A stretch of DNA of 64,000 bases from Ostrinia nubilalis. Its lineage: Eukaryota; Arthropoda; Insecta; Lepidoptera; Crambidae. The stretch covers positions 5,768,501 through 5,832,500 of the forward strand of contig NC_087112.1 of NCBI RefSeq assembly GCF_963855985.1, given 5' to 3'. Shown piece by piece: positions 10,301 through 21,189 of the stretch (its first letter is position 1; each line of letters opens with the position of its first letter). A program made the translations under genes and the position numbers. The notes beneath the pieces were generated by a model, which worked only from the letters and a program-made list of their open reading frames with translations, had not been told where the DNA came from and ran no database searches.

Positions 10301-12330
10301 AGTCCAATGGATCTCCAGCCAGTTCTGCGTCTAACAACGTAAGACTGTGACAAGCTGCCATGCCAATCTTCAGCGGGTGTAGATCGTTAAGAGCCCTCGG
10401 GTCGCGGAGCGCGCGCCCCAGATGTGCTGGTTGTGTTGCGGTGCTTGATGGGACTACGCCCCACATGTCACAAAGGCCTTCCCCAAGGTTTTTGTGGTAA
10501 CAACCGGTCCTGCGCTGCCTGCTTCTAGGTACTTCCTGCGACCTTCGCCAGATCGTCGGTTCAATAAGTAAAAGGCCTCGAAAGTCAAGATATTTTCTGC
10601 CCCAACAGCCAACAGTTCTAGGAGTTATGTGCCCCACCCACTAGTGTATGTCCTACCTTCAAGTCCAGTGGATCTCCAGCTAACTCAGCATCCAGCAGGG
10701 TAAGACTGTGGCATGCTGCCGTGCTTATCTTCAACGGGTGCAGGTCGTTAAGAGCCCGTGGGTCTCTCCCAGGATCCCATTCTAGAATCTTGCTGCCTCG
10801 ACGGCTAGATAGATTAGACTAGATTTGGGTGCTATACTAGCTGTGAGCTACCCATTGCTACTCCGTCGGGGTATGAAATCAGGCTATGAAAAACGTCGGG
10901 CGATTCTAGTTTGTGTATCCTACCTTCAAATCCAGTGGATCTTCAGCCAGTTCTGCATCCAGTAGGGTAAGACTGTGACACGCCGCCTTGCCAATCTTCA
11001 GCGGGTGCAGGTCGTTAAGTCTCTCCCAGGATCAAATTCCAGAATCTTTCCGGGTGCACACGAGTCTCTCTAGATCCCATTCGAGAATCTTGCTGCCTAC
11101 TAGCTATGAACTGCTCAATGGCACTCTGTCGGACTATGACAGCGACTAGTTTGTGTGTCCTACCTTAAAATCCAGTGGATCTCCAGCCAGCTCAGCATCT
11201 AACAACGTAAGACTGTGGCAGGCCGCCATGCCGATCTTTAATGGGTGCAAGTCTTAAGAGCCCTTGGGTCCCGAAGCGCGCGCCCCAGATGTGCTGGTTG
11301 TGTTGCGGTGCTTGATGGGACTACGCCCCACATATCCAAAGACCTTTCCCAAGGTTTTTGTGGTAACAACCGGTTCTTTGCTACTCACTTCCAGATATTT
11401 TCCACGACCTTCGCCAGATCATCGGTTCACTAAGTAAAAGGCCTCGAAAGCTATGCGCCCCACCCACTAGTGTACGTCCTACCTTCAAGTCCAGTGGATC
11501 TCCAGCCAGTGCAGCATCTAACAGCGTCGCCGCCATGCCGGTCTTCAGCGGGTGCAGGTCATTAAGAGCCTTTGGGTCCCTAGCACTGATCGCGAAGTGA
11601 CTTCGCCCCATATGACCTGGTTTGTGTCCTACCTTCAAGTCCAGTGGATCTCCAGCCAATTCTGCATCCAGCAACGTAAGACTGTGGCACGCCGCCATTC
11701 CTATCTTCAGCGGGTGCAAGTCGTTAAGAGCCCTTGGGTCCCTAGCACCGATCGCGAAGTTACTACGCCCCATATGACCTAGTGTGTTCTACCTTCAAGT
11801 CCAGTGGATCTCCAGCCAGTTCAGCATCCAGCAGGGTAAGACTGTGGCACGCCGCCATTCCTATCTTTAGCGGGTGTAGATCGTTAAGAGCCCTCGGGTC
11901 GCGGAGCGCGCGCCCCAGATGCGCTGGTTGTGTGGCGGTGCTTGATGGGACTACGCCCCACATATCACAAAGGCTTTCCCCAAGGTTTTTGTGGTAACAA
12001 CCGGGGCTTTACTACCCACCTCCATGTACCTCCCGCGACTTTCACCAGATCGTCGGTTCACTTAGTAAAAGGCCTCGAGAGTCGAGATATTTTCTGCCCC
12101 AACAGCCAACAGTTCTAGGAGTTATGTGCCCCACCCACTAGTGTATGTCCTACCTTCAAGTCCAGTGGATCAGCCAGTTCAGCATCCAGTAATGTAAGAC
12201 TGTGACATGCCGCCATTCCTATCTTCAGCGGGTGCAAGTCGTTAAGAGCCCCTGGGTCCCGAAGCGCGCGTCCCAGGTGCGCTGGTTGTGTGGCGGTGCT
12301 TGATGGGACTACGCCCCACATATCACAAAT
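7343..12330 (-). repeat. Tandem array of about 21 partial copies of ATPase exon 11
   Basis: Donor ends of copies (GGATTTGAAG before GTAGGA-like donors) start near 7343, 7484, 7710, 7889, 8068, 8279, 8440, 8595, 8909, 9290, 9606, 9966, 10127, 10288, 10649, 10918, 11158, 11478, 11627, 11787 and 12147. About eight are long, starting at MWGVVPSSTATQ; others start near RDPRALND. None has TGTLTEDG. Most encode the same HPLKIGMAACHSLTLLD peptide with synonymous differences and keep a GT donor; the 9966 copy has lost it. Upstream of many long copies is RTE-LINE 3' sequence fused just before the MWGVV codons, and that chimera is amplified with the copy. Three copies lie in one open frame at 9957-10637. 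Confidence 0.9.
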
Positions 12331-12465
12331 GCCTTCCCTAAGGTTTTTGTGGTCCCATGATCACCAGATTGTCGGTCCACCAAGTGAAAGGTCTCGGGAA
12401 CTTTTCGGCCCCAATATCCATCACTCTACAGGCTATGTGCCCACTGCCACTCAAGTCACTCCTAC

Positions 12466-12666
12466 CTTTAAATCCAGTGGATCTCCAGCCAGTTCTGCAT
12501 CCAGCAGCGTAAGACTGTGACACGCCGCCATTCCTATTTTCAGCGGGTGCAAGTCATTAAGAGCCCTCGGGTCGCGGAGCGCGCGCCCCAGATGCGCTGG
12601 TTGTGTGGCGGTGCTTGATGGGACTACGCCCCACATATCCAAACCGTCTTCCGTGAGAGTTCCCGT
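12466..12666 (-). CDS. ATP13A2/3: ATPase exon 11: TGTLTEDG (real copy of an amplified exon)
   Basis: Sixty-seven codons, phase 0 to 0, acceptor TCCCCAG, donor GTAGGA. It opens TGTLTEDGLDMWGVVPSS, completing the DKTGTLT phosphorylation motif, and ends CHSLTLLDAELAGDPLDLK. Only this copy has TGTLTEDG; about 21 partial copies of its 3' part fill the following intron. Confidence 0.95.
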
Positions 12667-12988
12667 CTGGGGACAACGTACAGTTGGGTTAGTATTGATG
12701 AATCAATTATCAAGTAATCGAACATGCTTCTTCGCTTTCCTTATTTATTTATTTTATTTTAATTACACAGGTTTTATACCTTATTACGTAATTAAATAGT
12801 TAAGTAACAATAAACATAATAACAACATCTTAAAGACTAAAGAAAACAAAAGGATTGACAAGTTGACAATATTTTGTGCCAAGGGTCCGCAAATATGTCA
12901 CAATGAGGGTAATCCTCTTATGATCGATTACAGACTATCGATAGTATGGACAATTTCCATTTCCATGGTTAAACCTTCTTATTTCTTA

Positions 12989-13105
12989 GGATGAGTTGCA
13001 CCTTTTATTTTATGATTAACAAACGTCAAAAATCTGTCAAACTCCATACAAAAAACACTGGTAATTGTTAAAGTTATGTTTAAAATAAGTTGGTGCAACT
13101 CATCT
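12989..13105. mobile_element. Harbinger-like MITE, GAGTTGCACC family, copy 1
   Basis: Inverted ends GGATGAGTTGCACC, TTA at both flanks, inner AACAAACGTCAAAAATCTG shared with 52906-53023. Confidence 0.75.
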
Positions 13106-13310
13106 TTAGTTAGTAGTATAACCTCAATAATTGAAAATAACCAGTCTCGATTATTATTTCCGATAATAATCGATTGTTTCCAAAAATAATCGATTAATGG
13201 GTTATTTTCAGACCTCTTCGAACTATCGATATAATTACAGTTCTAGGACAAACTTGCCATTTTTGACCCAGGTATTAATGTCCAGTCTAAAATCACTGTG
13301 TGTGTCTTAC

Positions 13311-13511
13311 CTTGTCAAAACAGATGCAGTCCAGCGAGCCGCTGACGTTGACAGCTCTAGTGTTGAGACACGCCACGCGCGCGCGCTTCAGCCGCGTGAC
13401 AGCGTACAGCCGGCCTACCGTCATGGCCGCCGGCAGTGCCGGAGGAATCACGATCGTAATGATGTCCAGAGCTTTTAAGGTTATGTCGCCGGGGGTCAGG
13501 GATCTGTACGC
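13311..13511 (-). CDS. ATP13A2/3: ATPase exon 10: PPALP segment and CFDK
   Basis: Sixty-seven codons, phase 0 to 0, acceptor CCTCCAG, donor GTAAGA. It encodes DIITIVIPPALPAAMTVGR and ends CICFDK, so the catalytic Asp506 is two residues from the exon end and TGT starts the next exon. Two partial copies keeping the acceptor half lie 5' of it in the intron. Confidence 0.96.
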
Positions 13512-13883
13512 CTGGAGGTGATAATAAATGCTGTATGTTATATAAAAAAAGGCGCAATTTTGCTAGTACAGTACGGCTAGCACGAAAAACTTTCGAGTTT
13601 GAATCGTTTGCGTATTCGAATCGCCACCAAAAGATTTAGTACGAAAACTACAACTACACCCTTGTGAACGTGTCGTAAAGTGAACCTAGTATGAGAAATG
13701 GTCGCACGAAACTTATTTTGAGAATCAAAATGGTCACATTATCGTTTAATTCGAAGGTTGAGTATCGAGTTTTGTCGAATACGCAAAGTTGTTCATGCTA
13801 GAGGTACAGTTGCGCAAGCGCAGAGGGTCAGGGATTGGAAATAAACGCTGTATGATGTATGTAGTAAAGTGCAATTTAGCTTG

Positions 13884-13985
13884 CCGGCCTACTGTCATGG
13901 CGGCCGGCAGTGCGGGAGGAATCACGATCGTGATGATGTCCAGAGCTTTTATGGTTATGTCGCCGGGAGTCAGGGATCTGTAGGC
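13884..13985 (-). pseudogene. Partial copy of ATPase exon 10 (acceptor half)
   Basis: It encodes AYRSLTPGDITIKALDIITI and PPALPAAMTVGR with an intact CTCCAG acceptor, then homology stops and no donor follows. Seven base differences from exon 10: six synonymous, one Leu to Ile. Inclusion would lose CFDK, so it cannot give a working pump. Confidence 0.85.
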
Positions 13986-14139
13986 CTGGAGTTTATAAAT
14001 TTTAATGTTATAAAAAAGGCAGTACAATGTAATTTAGCTTGCCTTCAATCAGCCCACTGTCATGTGTCATGGCTGGGAGTGATAATAGACGCTAAAAAAG
14101 ACAGACAGCAAAGTGCAATTTCGCTTGTACATCTGCGCA

Positions 14140-14210
14140 AGCGACGGGATTATAGTTATGATTATCATGGCCTTGATAATGATGCCAGCGGGCGTCAAGG
14201 ATCGGTACAC
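14140..14210 (-). pseudogene. Older partial copy of ATPase exon 10
   Basis: A more decayed copy with CTCCAG acceptor encoding VYRSLTPAGIIIKAM; the PPALP motif is lost. A short AATTTNGCTTG-like motif recurs at about 13551, 13872, 14030, 14115 and 14252. This suggests the whole exon-plus-intron unit was duplicated in tandem. Confidence 0.65.
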
Positions 14211-14509
14211 CTGGAGATAATAGATGCTATAAGAGATATAGGCAGTTAAGTATAATTTAACTTGAACTGCTGCAAATAATGTTAGTCTACACCATTTGGC
14301 AATTAAGAGTCACAAGCCACTTGGCAAATAAGAGCAATCACGTGTATACGTATATCGTATTTCGTAGTCCAAAGCTCTGTCATTTTCTCTCATATTTCAG
14401 TCAGTCAGTTTAACACACTGATAACAGCTGCCAGTAAATGTGACATATGTTGAAAGATGCTCTCATTAGTTGCCTACATTATGTCACTGCCTATCCTATG
14501 GAATATCAC

Positions 14510-15032
14510 TGTAGGCAACTTATTATTATCTACACTATTAAATTTATTTATTTATATTTATTATAATCCACACAATATCTATTTATACTTAACACATTTA
14601 CTTATAATCACATACACCCTGCGATGCGTACTAGTTTGTCGATATCGGTATCGATACGCGTATCGACCTTTCGGCCGGACTAGTTCCGCGTCGTACATAA
14701 GCGTTATATACCTGCCGAGCGCACGGCGGCGCCCGCGCGTCCCCCCGCCAGTCGGATTCCTGCTACGACGCGAAGCGCACGCCGCTCTTACTAACCGCTT
14801 TAACTATCGATCTGTTATTTGCTCATATACTCCTACTTTCGCTTATATACTTCCTTCCTATTGACTTTCTGTGCTTTATGGAACTGTTTTCCGCGTGTGT
14901 ATGTGCTCTTCTTATTCTATTGTGCCTTCTGAACTATATACTTTGTGCTGAGAACATTGTGGATGTACAATATAGCATTTAAACCGTGAGTTGCATTTAT
15001 TTACGAGCATCACCTATCTCATCACACCTATA
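14510..15032 (+). repeat. 5' LTR of the Ty3/gypsy element
   Basis: 523 bases, matched base for base in the stretches compared by 19011-19533. TGTAGG...CCTATA ends are an imperfect inverted pair. Confidence 0.93.
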
Positions 15033-15033
15033 C

Positions 15034-15050
15034 TGGTGACCCCGAGTTGG
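15034..15050 (+). promoter_or_regulatory. Primer binding site
   Basis: TGGTGACCCCGAGTTGG begins two bases after the 5' LTR, the usual place for a tRNA primer site. I cannot assign the tRNA. Confidence 0.7.
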
Positions 15051-15052
15051 AC

Positions 15053-15916
15053 ATGGAGAAAGAATTTCAAGACGCACAAGGTGCCGCGGACTTTGGACCC
15101 ACCGAACAAAATGGCGCCACGACCCGACCAAACCCAACGGAAATTTACAAAGTCGCCGTTCGAGTACCGCCGTTTTGGCCAGAGGAGCCCGAAATATGGT
15201 TTGCTCAGGTGGAAGGACAGTTTTCTATAAGTGGAATAACGGCAGACGCGACCAAGTTCAATTATGTCATAAGCCAGCTCGACAACAAGTACTCCCGTGA
15301 GGTGAAAGACATAATAATAAACCCACCAGCCACAGATAAGTACGGAAAATTGAAAGCGGAATTGATCAAACGCCTAACCGCTTCGAACGAAAAAAAATTA
15401 AAGCAGTTGATGATGCACGAGGAGCTGGGGGACCGTAAGCCGTCCCAATTCCTCCGCCACCTAAAAAGCCTCGCCGGCGTGGACGTCCCAGATGACTTCC
15501 TAAAAACAATCTGGATCAGCAGACTACCACACGGTGTGCAGACAGTGCTGGCAGGTCAACCATCGCACACAAGTATCGATGATCTCGCCGACCTCGCAGA
15601 CCGCGTGAACGATCTCGCCACTTCAACGCCCAGAGTTGCCGCTGTTAGTGATGTGACACCCAACGTTTTTATCGACCTCAAAAACGAAATTGCGGAACTC
15701 AGACGTCAATTCCAAAACATGGCTTCAGGAAGAAACAGCAGAGCTCAAAATCGATCGACGCATAATTCCAACAGCAGATCGTCGTCTAGGCAGCGCTCAG
15801 ACTCCAGCTACCGGAAGTACCCGCTGTGCTGGTTTCATGGTAAATTCGGAGAAAAGGCGAAGAAATGCGTGCGCCCCTGTGACTACAAGGCGGGAAATGC
15901 AACGGGCAGTCGATAA
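15053..15916 (+). CDS. Gag-like protein of the Ty3/gypsy element
   Basis: A 287-residue ORF from the ATG at 15053. It has a capsid-like region ([12 protein letters not shown] near the start, then [11 protein letters not shown]) and a basic, Ser/Arg-rich stretch. It ends with a cysteine cluster [14 protein letters not shown]...C instead of the standard CCHC knuckle, a form common in this insect gypsy group. Its TAA stop overlaps the pol start codon (TAATG at 15914-15918), so pol may be made by termination-reinitiation rather than frameshifting. Confidence 0.88.
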   Translation: MEKEFQDAQGAADFGPTEQNGATTRPNPTEIYKVAVRVPPFWPEEPEIWFAQVEGQFSISGITADATKFNYVISQLDNKYSREVKDIIINPPATDKYGKLKAELIKRLTASNEKKLKQLMMHEELGDRKPSQFLRHLKSLAGVDVPDDFLKTIWISRLPHGVQTVLAGQPSHTSIDDLADLADRVNDLATSTPRVAAVSDVTPNVFIDLKNEIAELRRQFQNMASGRNSRAQNRSTHNSNSRSSSRQRSDSSYRKYPLCWFHGKFGEKAKKCVRPCDYKAGNATGSR

Positions 15917-18900
15917 TGGCGACTGACGATTGCCCACCAACTTCTGGTCGCCTATTCATCACCGATCGTACTACGAAGACGCAATTCCTGGTCGACACCG
16001 GAAGCGACCTCTGTGTCTTCCCTCGATCGGCCCTTCAAGATCGTCGTGCCAAGACCAACTTCAGTTTGTGTGCTGCCAATGGTTCGGACATTGCAACGTA
16101 TGGTTATATACATTTTAATTTAGATTTTGGCCTACGTAGAATTTTTAATTGGCGTTTTGTAGTAGCTGATGTTTCTAAGCCCATAATAGGAGTAGACTTT
16201 TTAAATTTTTATCACCTTATTGTAGATTGTCGCAATAAGCGCTTGATTGATAACACTACTTCAATAGCAACAGTTGCAACTTTTGCCATATGTAAAAATG
16301 TGCATTCTGTAAAGGTTTCGACTGGCGAAACTCGATATCACACAATTCTTGCTGAATTCCCTGACATAACTCGACCAGCTGGTACACATCGCACTACACC
16401 ACACAACACAGTACACCACATACGCACGACTCCAGGCCCACCAGTTTCATCTTCCCCCCGCCGTCTAGCTCCGGACAAACTAAAGATTGCTCGCCAAGAA
16501 TTTGAAGCTATGCTAGCTAATGGCACAGCTCGACCCTCAGAGAGCCCGTGGTCATCACCCCTGCACCTAGCGCCAAAGAAAGACAACAGCTGGCGCCCCT
16601 GCGGCGATTATAGGATGCTGAACGCCCGCACAGTACCTGATAGATATCCAATCAGGCACCTCCACGACTTCGCCCACAGTATAGCAGGTTGTAAAGTCTT
16701 CAGTACACTCGATCTCGTCAAGGCTTACAATCAAATCCCAGTCAGCCCTGACGATATCCCAAAGACTGCAATTACCACACCCTTTGGACTCTTCGAATTT
16801 CCGTTCATGACGTTCGGTCTTAGGAACGCTGGACAGACATTCCAAAGGTTTGTGGATGAGTTGACCCGGGGACTCGATTTCGTTTACTCGTTCCTTGACG
16901 ATTTCCTGATCTTCTCTAGAAGTGAAGCCGAACACGAAGAGCACTTGCGCAGAATCTTCTCCAGGCTACAAGAGTACGGCATGCTTGTGAACACGGCGAA
17001 GTGCGTCTTCGGGGCATCTGAGGTAACCTTTCTAGGCTATTCTATCTCGGAGAAGGGCACTAGGCCGTTAGACTCAAAAGTGCAGGCCATTAGGGATTTT
17101 CCAGCCCCTACCAACGTGAGACAATTAAGGCGATTCCTGGGTATGCTTAATTTTTACCGGAGATTTCTTCCGCAGGCTGCCCAAATACAAGCTCCATTGC
17201 ATGCTCTTTTAACAGGCTCGTTAAAAGGATCACACCCCATCAACCTGGCGGGAGATACACTAGCCGCATTCGAAGCTTGCAAGGAAAGCCTCTCTCACGC
17301 TGCGTTACTAGCCCATCCCAGCTGTTCAGCCAAGCTCGCGCTAGTCACTGACGCATCAGACAAGGCGTTAGGCGCAGTGCTCCAGCAGCGTAATGACGAC
17401 GGCGAATGGGAACCCTTAGCTTTTTTCTCCCGGAAATTAAGCCCATCACAGGTAAAATACTCGCCCTACGACCGCGAATTATTAGCCATTTACGAGGCGA
17501 TCAAATATTTTAGACACATGCTCGAGGCCCGACATTTCACTGTGTACACGGACCATAAGCCGATCAGTTTTGCTTTTCACGAAAGGAAAACCAACTGTTC
17601 GCCTAGGCAGTTTAGACACCTAGACTTTATCGCTCAATTCACGACCGATATACGACATATATCAGGCAAAGACAATGTCGTCGCCGATACCCTATCGCGT
17701 ATCGATGAGTTGAGCGAACCAGTCAACCTCGAGTCATTAGCCCAAGCCCAAGCCTCAGATCCGGAACTCCGAACTTTAATAGACGGAGGTTCATCTCTGC
17801 GCTTAGAAAAGCGACCAGTACCTGGAAGTTGTAATACCTTGTACTGCGATGTCAGCACACCAACTCCCAGGCCTTTTGTTACATCTTTTTTCCGCAGGCA
17901 AGTATTTAATAGCCTCCACTCATTGAGCCACCCTGGCGCCAATGCTTCGGCAAAATTGGTTGCAGAACGTTTCGTCTGGCCGGGCGTCAGAAAGGACTGC
18001 AGAGATTGGGCTCGTGCTTGCCTCCAATGTCAACGTGCCAAAGTTACCAGACACGTCAATGCTCCAGTCGGTACGTACCACCTACCACGCGCGAGATTCA
18101 AGCACATCCACATAGATCTCGTTGGCCCACTTCCGCTGTCGCAAGGCTATCGGTACTGCTTAACTGCCATTGATCGCTTTACGCGATGGCCAGAGGCAAT
18201 ACCGATAGAAGACATTACAGCGGAGACCGTATCAAAGGCCTTGTTATCAGGCTGGATCTCGAGATTCGGCTGCCCAACAGACATAACGACTGACAGAGGG
18301 CGTCAATTCGAGTCTTGCTTGTTTCAATGTCTATCTCGAATGGCAGGATTTGAACACAAGCGAACGACAGCATATCACCCGGCGTGCAACGGCTTAGTCG
18401 AGCGTTTCCACAGGCAACTCAAAGCGGCAATAGTCTGCCACGCCGATAGCAGGTGGACTGAATCTCTCCCTTGGGTACTGCTGGGCGTGAGAACAGCATT
18501 CAAGGAAGATTTGCAGACTTCATCAGCCGAATTAGTGTACGGTGAGTCCTTAAGGCTTCCCGGCGAATTCTTTGAGCCGACTACTCCTGTGACGACCGAT
18601 ATGTCAGAATTCATCGCTCGAATTCACAATTTCGCTGAAAAGCTACGCCCTGTTCCTACTTCTCGACACGGTGAGCCAAAGGTATTTGTTTATAAAGAAT
18701 TGGCCACTAGTGACCATATCTTCCTTCGAGAAGATGCCTCACGTGGTTCACTAACTCCAGCATATTCAGGCCCACATAAAGTCCTGACAAGAGGCGACAA
18801 AGTTTTTAAAATAATACTCAATGGTAAGGAGGCCACGGTATCAATAAACCGTATCAAACCAGCCTTTTTACTGTCTGATGATAAAAGGGAACCGAATTTC

Positions 18901-18990
18901 GACAATGAACCCCCAACCATCATTCAACAAAAGGAATTCATTACACGATCTGGACGTCGTGTACAATTTCCGGACTATTATCGACCTTGA
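15916..18990 (+). CDS. Pol polyprotein (PR-RT-RNaseH-IN) of the Ty3/gypsy element
   Basis: A 1,024-residue uninterrupted ORF. Order: aspartic protease (LVDTGSD, Asp27), reverse transcriptase with FLDDF (Asp328, Asp329), RNase H ([25 protein letters not shown]), integrase zinc finger (HSLSHPG...CLQCQ) and integrase core with Asp734, Asp793 and Glu829, the last pair 35 residues apart (DD35E). All catalytic residues I can check are present, so the element may be mobile. The ORF ends 20 bases before the 3' LTR. Confidence 0.95.
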   Translation: MATDDCPPTSGRLFITDRTTKTQFLVDTGSDLCVFPRSALQDRRAKTNFSLCAANGSDIATYGYIHFNLDFGLRRIFNWRFVVADVSKPIIGVDFLNFYHLIVDCRNKRLIDNTTSIATVATFAICKNVHSVKVSTGETRYHTILAEFPDITRPAGTHRTTPHNTVHHIRTTPGPPVSSSPRRLAPDKLKIARQEFEAMLANGTARPSESPWSSPLHLAPKKDNSWRPCGDYRMLNARTVPDRYPIRHLHDFAHSIAGCKVFSTLDLVKAYNQIPVSPDDIPKTAITTPFGLFEFPFMTFGLRNAGQTFQRFVDELTRGLDFVYSFLDDFLIFSRSEAEHEEHLRRIFSRLQEYGMLVNTAKCVFGASEVTFLGYSISEKGTRPLDSKVQAIRDFPAPTNVRQLRRFLGMLNFYRRFLPQAAQIQAPLHALLTGSLKGSHPINLAGDTLAAFEACKESLSHAALLAHPSCSAKLALVTDASDKALGAVLQQRNDDGEWEPLAFFSRKLSPSQVKYSPYDRELLAIYEAIKYFRHMLEARHFTVYTDHKPISFAFHERKTNCSPRQFRHLDFIAQFTTDIRHISGKDNVVADTLSRIDELSEPVNLESLAQAQASDPELRTLIDGGSSLRLEKRPVPGSCNTLYCDVSTPTPRPFVTSFFRRQVFNSLHSLSHPGANASAKLVAERFVWPGVRKDCRDWARACLQCQRAKVTRHVNAPVGTYHLPRARFKHIHIDLVGPLPLSQGYRYCLTAIDRFTRWPEAIPIEDITAETVSKALLSGWISRFGCPTDITTDRGRQFESCLFQCLSRMAGFEHKRTTAYHPACNGLVERFHRQLKAAIVCHADSRWTESLPWVLLGVRTAFKEDLQTSSAELVYGESLRLPGEFFEPTTPVTTDMSEFIARIHNFAEKLRPVPTSRHGEPKVFVYKELATSDHIFLREDASRGSLTPAYSGPHKVLTRGDKVFKIILNGKEATVSINRIKPAFLLSDDKREPNFDNEPPTIIQQKEFITRSGRRVQFPDYYRP

Positions 18991-18998
18991 CGGTCTCT

Positions 18999-19010
18999 GG
19001 AGGGGGGTGG
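18999..19010 (+). promoter_or_regulatory. Polypurine tract
   Basis: GGAGGGGGGTGG directly abuts the 3' LTR, the usual plus-strand primer position. Confidence 0.8.
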
Positions 19011-19533
19011 TGTAGGCAACTTATTATTATCTACACTATTAAATTTATTTATTTATATTTATTATAATCCACACAATATCTATTTATACTTAACACATTT
19101 ACTTATAATCACATACACCCTGCGATGCGTACTAGTTTGTCGATATCGGTATCGATACGCGTATCGACCTTTCGGCCGGACTAGTTCCGCGTCGTACATA
19201 AGCGTTATATACCTGCCGAGCGCACGGCGGCGCCCGCGCGTCCCCCCGCCAGTCGGATTCCTGCTACGACGCGAAGCGCACGCCGCTCTTACTAACCGCT
19301 TTAACTATCGATCTGTTATTTGCTCATATACTCCTACTTTCGCTTATATACTTCCTTCCTATTGACTTTCTGTGCTTTATGGAACTGTTTTCCGCGTGTG
19401 TATGTGCTCTTCTTATTCTATTGTGCCTTCTGAACTATATACTTTGTGCTGAGAACATTGTGGATGTACAATATAGCATTTAAACCGTGAGTTGCATTTA
19501 TTTACGAGCATCACCTATCTCATCACACCTATA
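19011..19533 (+). repeat. 3' LTR of the Ty3/gypsy element
   Basis: Same 523-base sequence as 14510-15032, followed by target copy TCAC. It ends 22 bases from ATPase exon 9. Confidence 0.93.
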
Positions 19534-19555
19534 TCACCATCATTCATTACCATAC

Positions 19556-19721
19556 CTTAAGCGCCACAGTGTAAGCCAGTCCGATGAGCGCGATGACGGC
19601 AAGTATGAAGATGAACTTGTAGGAATCCCGGTCGAATTTGAAGTCTGCCGGTGCAGGGTATAGAATACTGCGTACTAGCTGACCTTTGCTTGTGTTGTAT
19701 CCGGTTCGAAGGACCAACGCT
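19556..19721 (-). CDS. ATP13A2/3: ATPase exon 9: membrane segment 3
   Basis: One hundred and sixty-six bases, phase 2 in, 0 out. It encodes [30 protein letters not shown] and hydrophobic [19 protein letters not shown]. The 3' LTR of an antisense retrotransposon ends only 22 bases from its donor; the 4-base target repeat lies between. Confidence 0.95.
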
Positions 19722-19833
19722 CTGGGGACATGAAATTAATAAAATCATCATCATGTCATTTATCTACTTAGTAGCTACGAAGCGTGAGGTTAATGGGACT
19801 ATTATAGATCTGGCGCTTAATTCAGCCAGTACC

Positions 19834-19963
19834 TGAGGTTTGGAAGGCGCACGGGAGGGTGTTTTTGAGACGTCAAACGTCAGTGAGACTTCAAGCTAGG
19901 CTTCTGATTTGTATACTCTGTCACGTCATTATGTCAATGTCACTGGGCCGCTCCCATACCTCA
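19834..19963. mobile_element. MITE with TGAGGTATGGGAGCGGC-like ends
   Basis: Left end TGAGGTTTGGAAGGCGC and right end (reverse complement) TGAGGTATGGGAGCGGC. Interior GTGTTTTTGAGACGTCAAA is shared with about 25920. Confidence 0.6.
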
Positions 19964-20312
19964 GACACTGACTGAGTTAAGCGCATTTGTGCAATATGCG
20001 CAATTTTTAGTCATTTTTATCTGTAAACACCTATGTTTCACAATAAATAATTTTGAATTTGAATAAAAAATTGGATTTGGCTGCCAACCAGTGAAGTCAT
20101 ATAGGCTTAAAATGGGGGCCAAATATATGGGAGTATCGCATATTAACAACAGCTCCAAACAGTATGTCAATGTTTCTATATCTACCCTACCTACAGGTGA
20201 ACTGGTGTCTTCCCTACTAGACGCAGTGCCATATTAATTAGAGGTCCTTGTGGCTGCCGGACGCCTGATAGTTTTAAAATTGCGTAATACAATTATTTTA
20301 TTTCTCACTGAC

Positions 20313-20448
20313 CTAACCGGTTCATTATTGTAGTACCGCGTCTGTATGACCTTGGTTCCGCAGAACAGGATGCTGGAAGAGTGTTCCTTCATGTCAAAAG
20401 GGCGATCCGTTCGCAGGAGGGCAGTCTTCGTCACTGGGACTGATTCAC
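20313..20448 (-). CDS. ATP13A2/3: ATPase exon 8: A domain, ESVPVTK
   Basis: One hundred and thirty-six bases, phase 1 in, 2 out. It completes TGES with ESVPVTKTALLRTDRPFD, then SSSILFCGTKVIQTR. Donor GTCAGT at 20311-20312 is preferred over an in-frame GTTAGG six bases upstream because it gives [12 protein letters not shown] across the junction. Confidence 0.93.
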
Positions 20449-20520
20449 CTGCGACAATAATAAATATATGAACTCGACTATTATTATAGCTCGATTATAT
20501 CACTAATGCTGTTAAAAAAA

Positions 20521-20925
20521 CCACCAATGTCACAAAGTCGCCAATGTCATATCGCCACCGCTGTCATGGAGCATCCAATGTCATAGTCTCCTATGTCACA
20601 GACCAACCAATGTCATAAAGACTGCTGACCCAGAGCAGCCAATTTCACAGACCTACCAATGTTACGAAGCGAAGCCGCCAATCTTATAGAGCCACTAATG
20701 TCATAGAGCCATCGCTGTCACAGAGCAGCCAATGTCACCGACCTGCCATTATTATAAAGTAGCCAATGTCACTTAGTAGCCGTTGTCATTTGTTACCGAT
20801 CAGCTGCTGTTAAAGAGCCGTCTATTGTCAAAATGCCACCGCTGTCACACAGCCACTAATATCACAGAGTAACCAATGTCACAGAACAGCCACTGTCACA
20901 GACCTGCTTCTATCAGAGTTACCAC
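20521..20925. repeat. Degenerate minisatellite, about 20-base unit
   Basis: Repeats resembling CCAATGTCACAGAGCAGCC run through this intron on the 3' side of exon 7. Units are imperfect and variable in length. No coding or CRISPR-like organisation. Confidence 0.75.
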
Positions 20926-20929
20926 TAAC

Positions 20930-21116
20930 CAGTGAGCATGCTCTCATTGAGAACGGCGGCGCCGGTAAGCAAGACCGCGTCCAGATGCATGGTACACCCA
21001 TGGCGTGGGATCACGATGACGTCACCCGGCGCCACCGCGCGGCTGTCTACTGTACGCCCGTCCCATAACTCTACGGTGTCATACGCTTCGACGGTCGCTC
21101 GGAGGTTTTGCTGGTT
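20930..21116 (-). CDS. ATP13A2/3: ATPase exon 7: actuator (A) domain
   Basis: One hundred and eighty-seven bases, phase 0 in, 1 out. It encodes NQQNLRATVEAYDTVELWDG, the PGDVIVIP motif, and VLNESMLTG, whose TG opens the TGES dephosphorylation loop. Acceptor TTTCCCAG, donor GTTAGT. Degenerate minisatellites lie on both sides. Confidence 0.95.
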
Positions 21117-21189
21117 CTGGGAAACAAAACAATATATTTTTAATTCAGGGTAGAAAAGTTCTCGAGTGGTGAACACACAGCAGCCATTT

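Larger units (their letters stand above)
14510..19533 (+). mobile_element. Intact Ty3/gypsy LTR retrotransposon in ATPase intron 9
   Basis: 5,024 bases with 523-base LTRs at both ends and a 4-base target duplication TCAC (14506-14509 and 19534-19537). LTR ends are TGTAGG and CCTATA. A primer-binding-site-like TGGTGACCCCGAG follows the 5' LTR and a G-rich purine tract precedes the 3' LTR. Two ORFs, gag and pol, both open; no envelope gene. It is antisense to the ATPase. LTRs read as identical, suggesting a recent insertion. Confidence 0.95.

Noticed and set aside
9957..10637. A 226-codon open frame on the minus strand
   Set aside because: It runs through three exon 11 copies, their intron pieces and RTE sequence. 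It is not a gene of its own.
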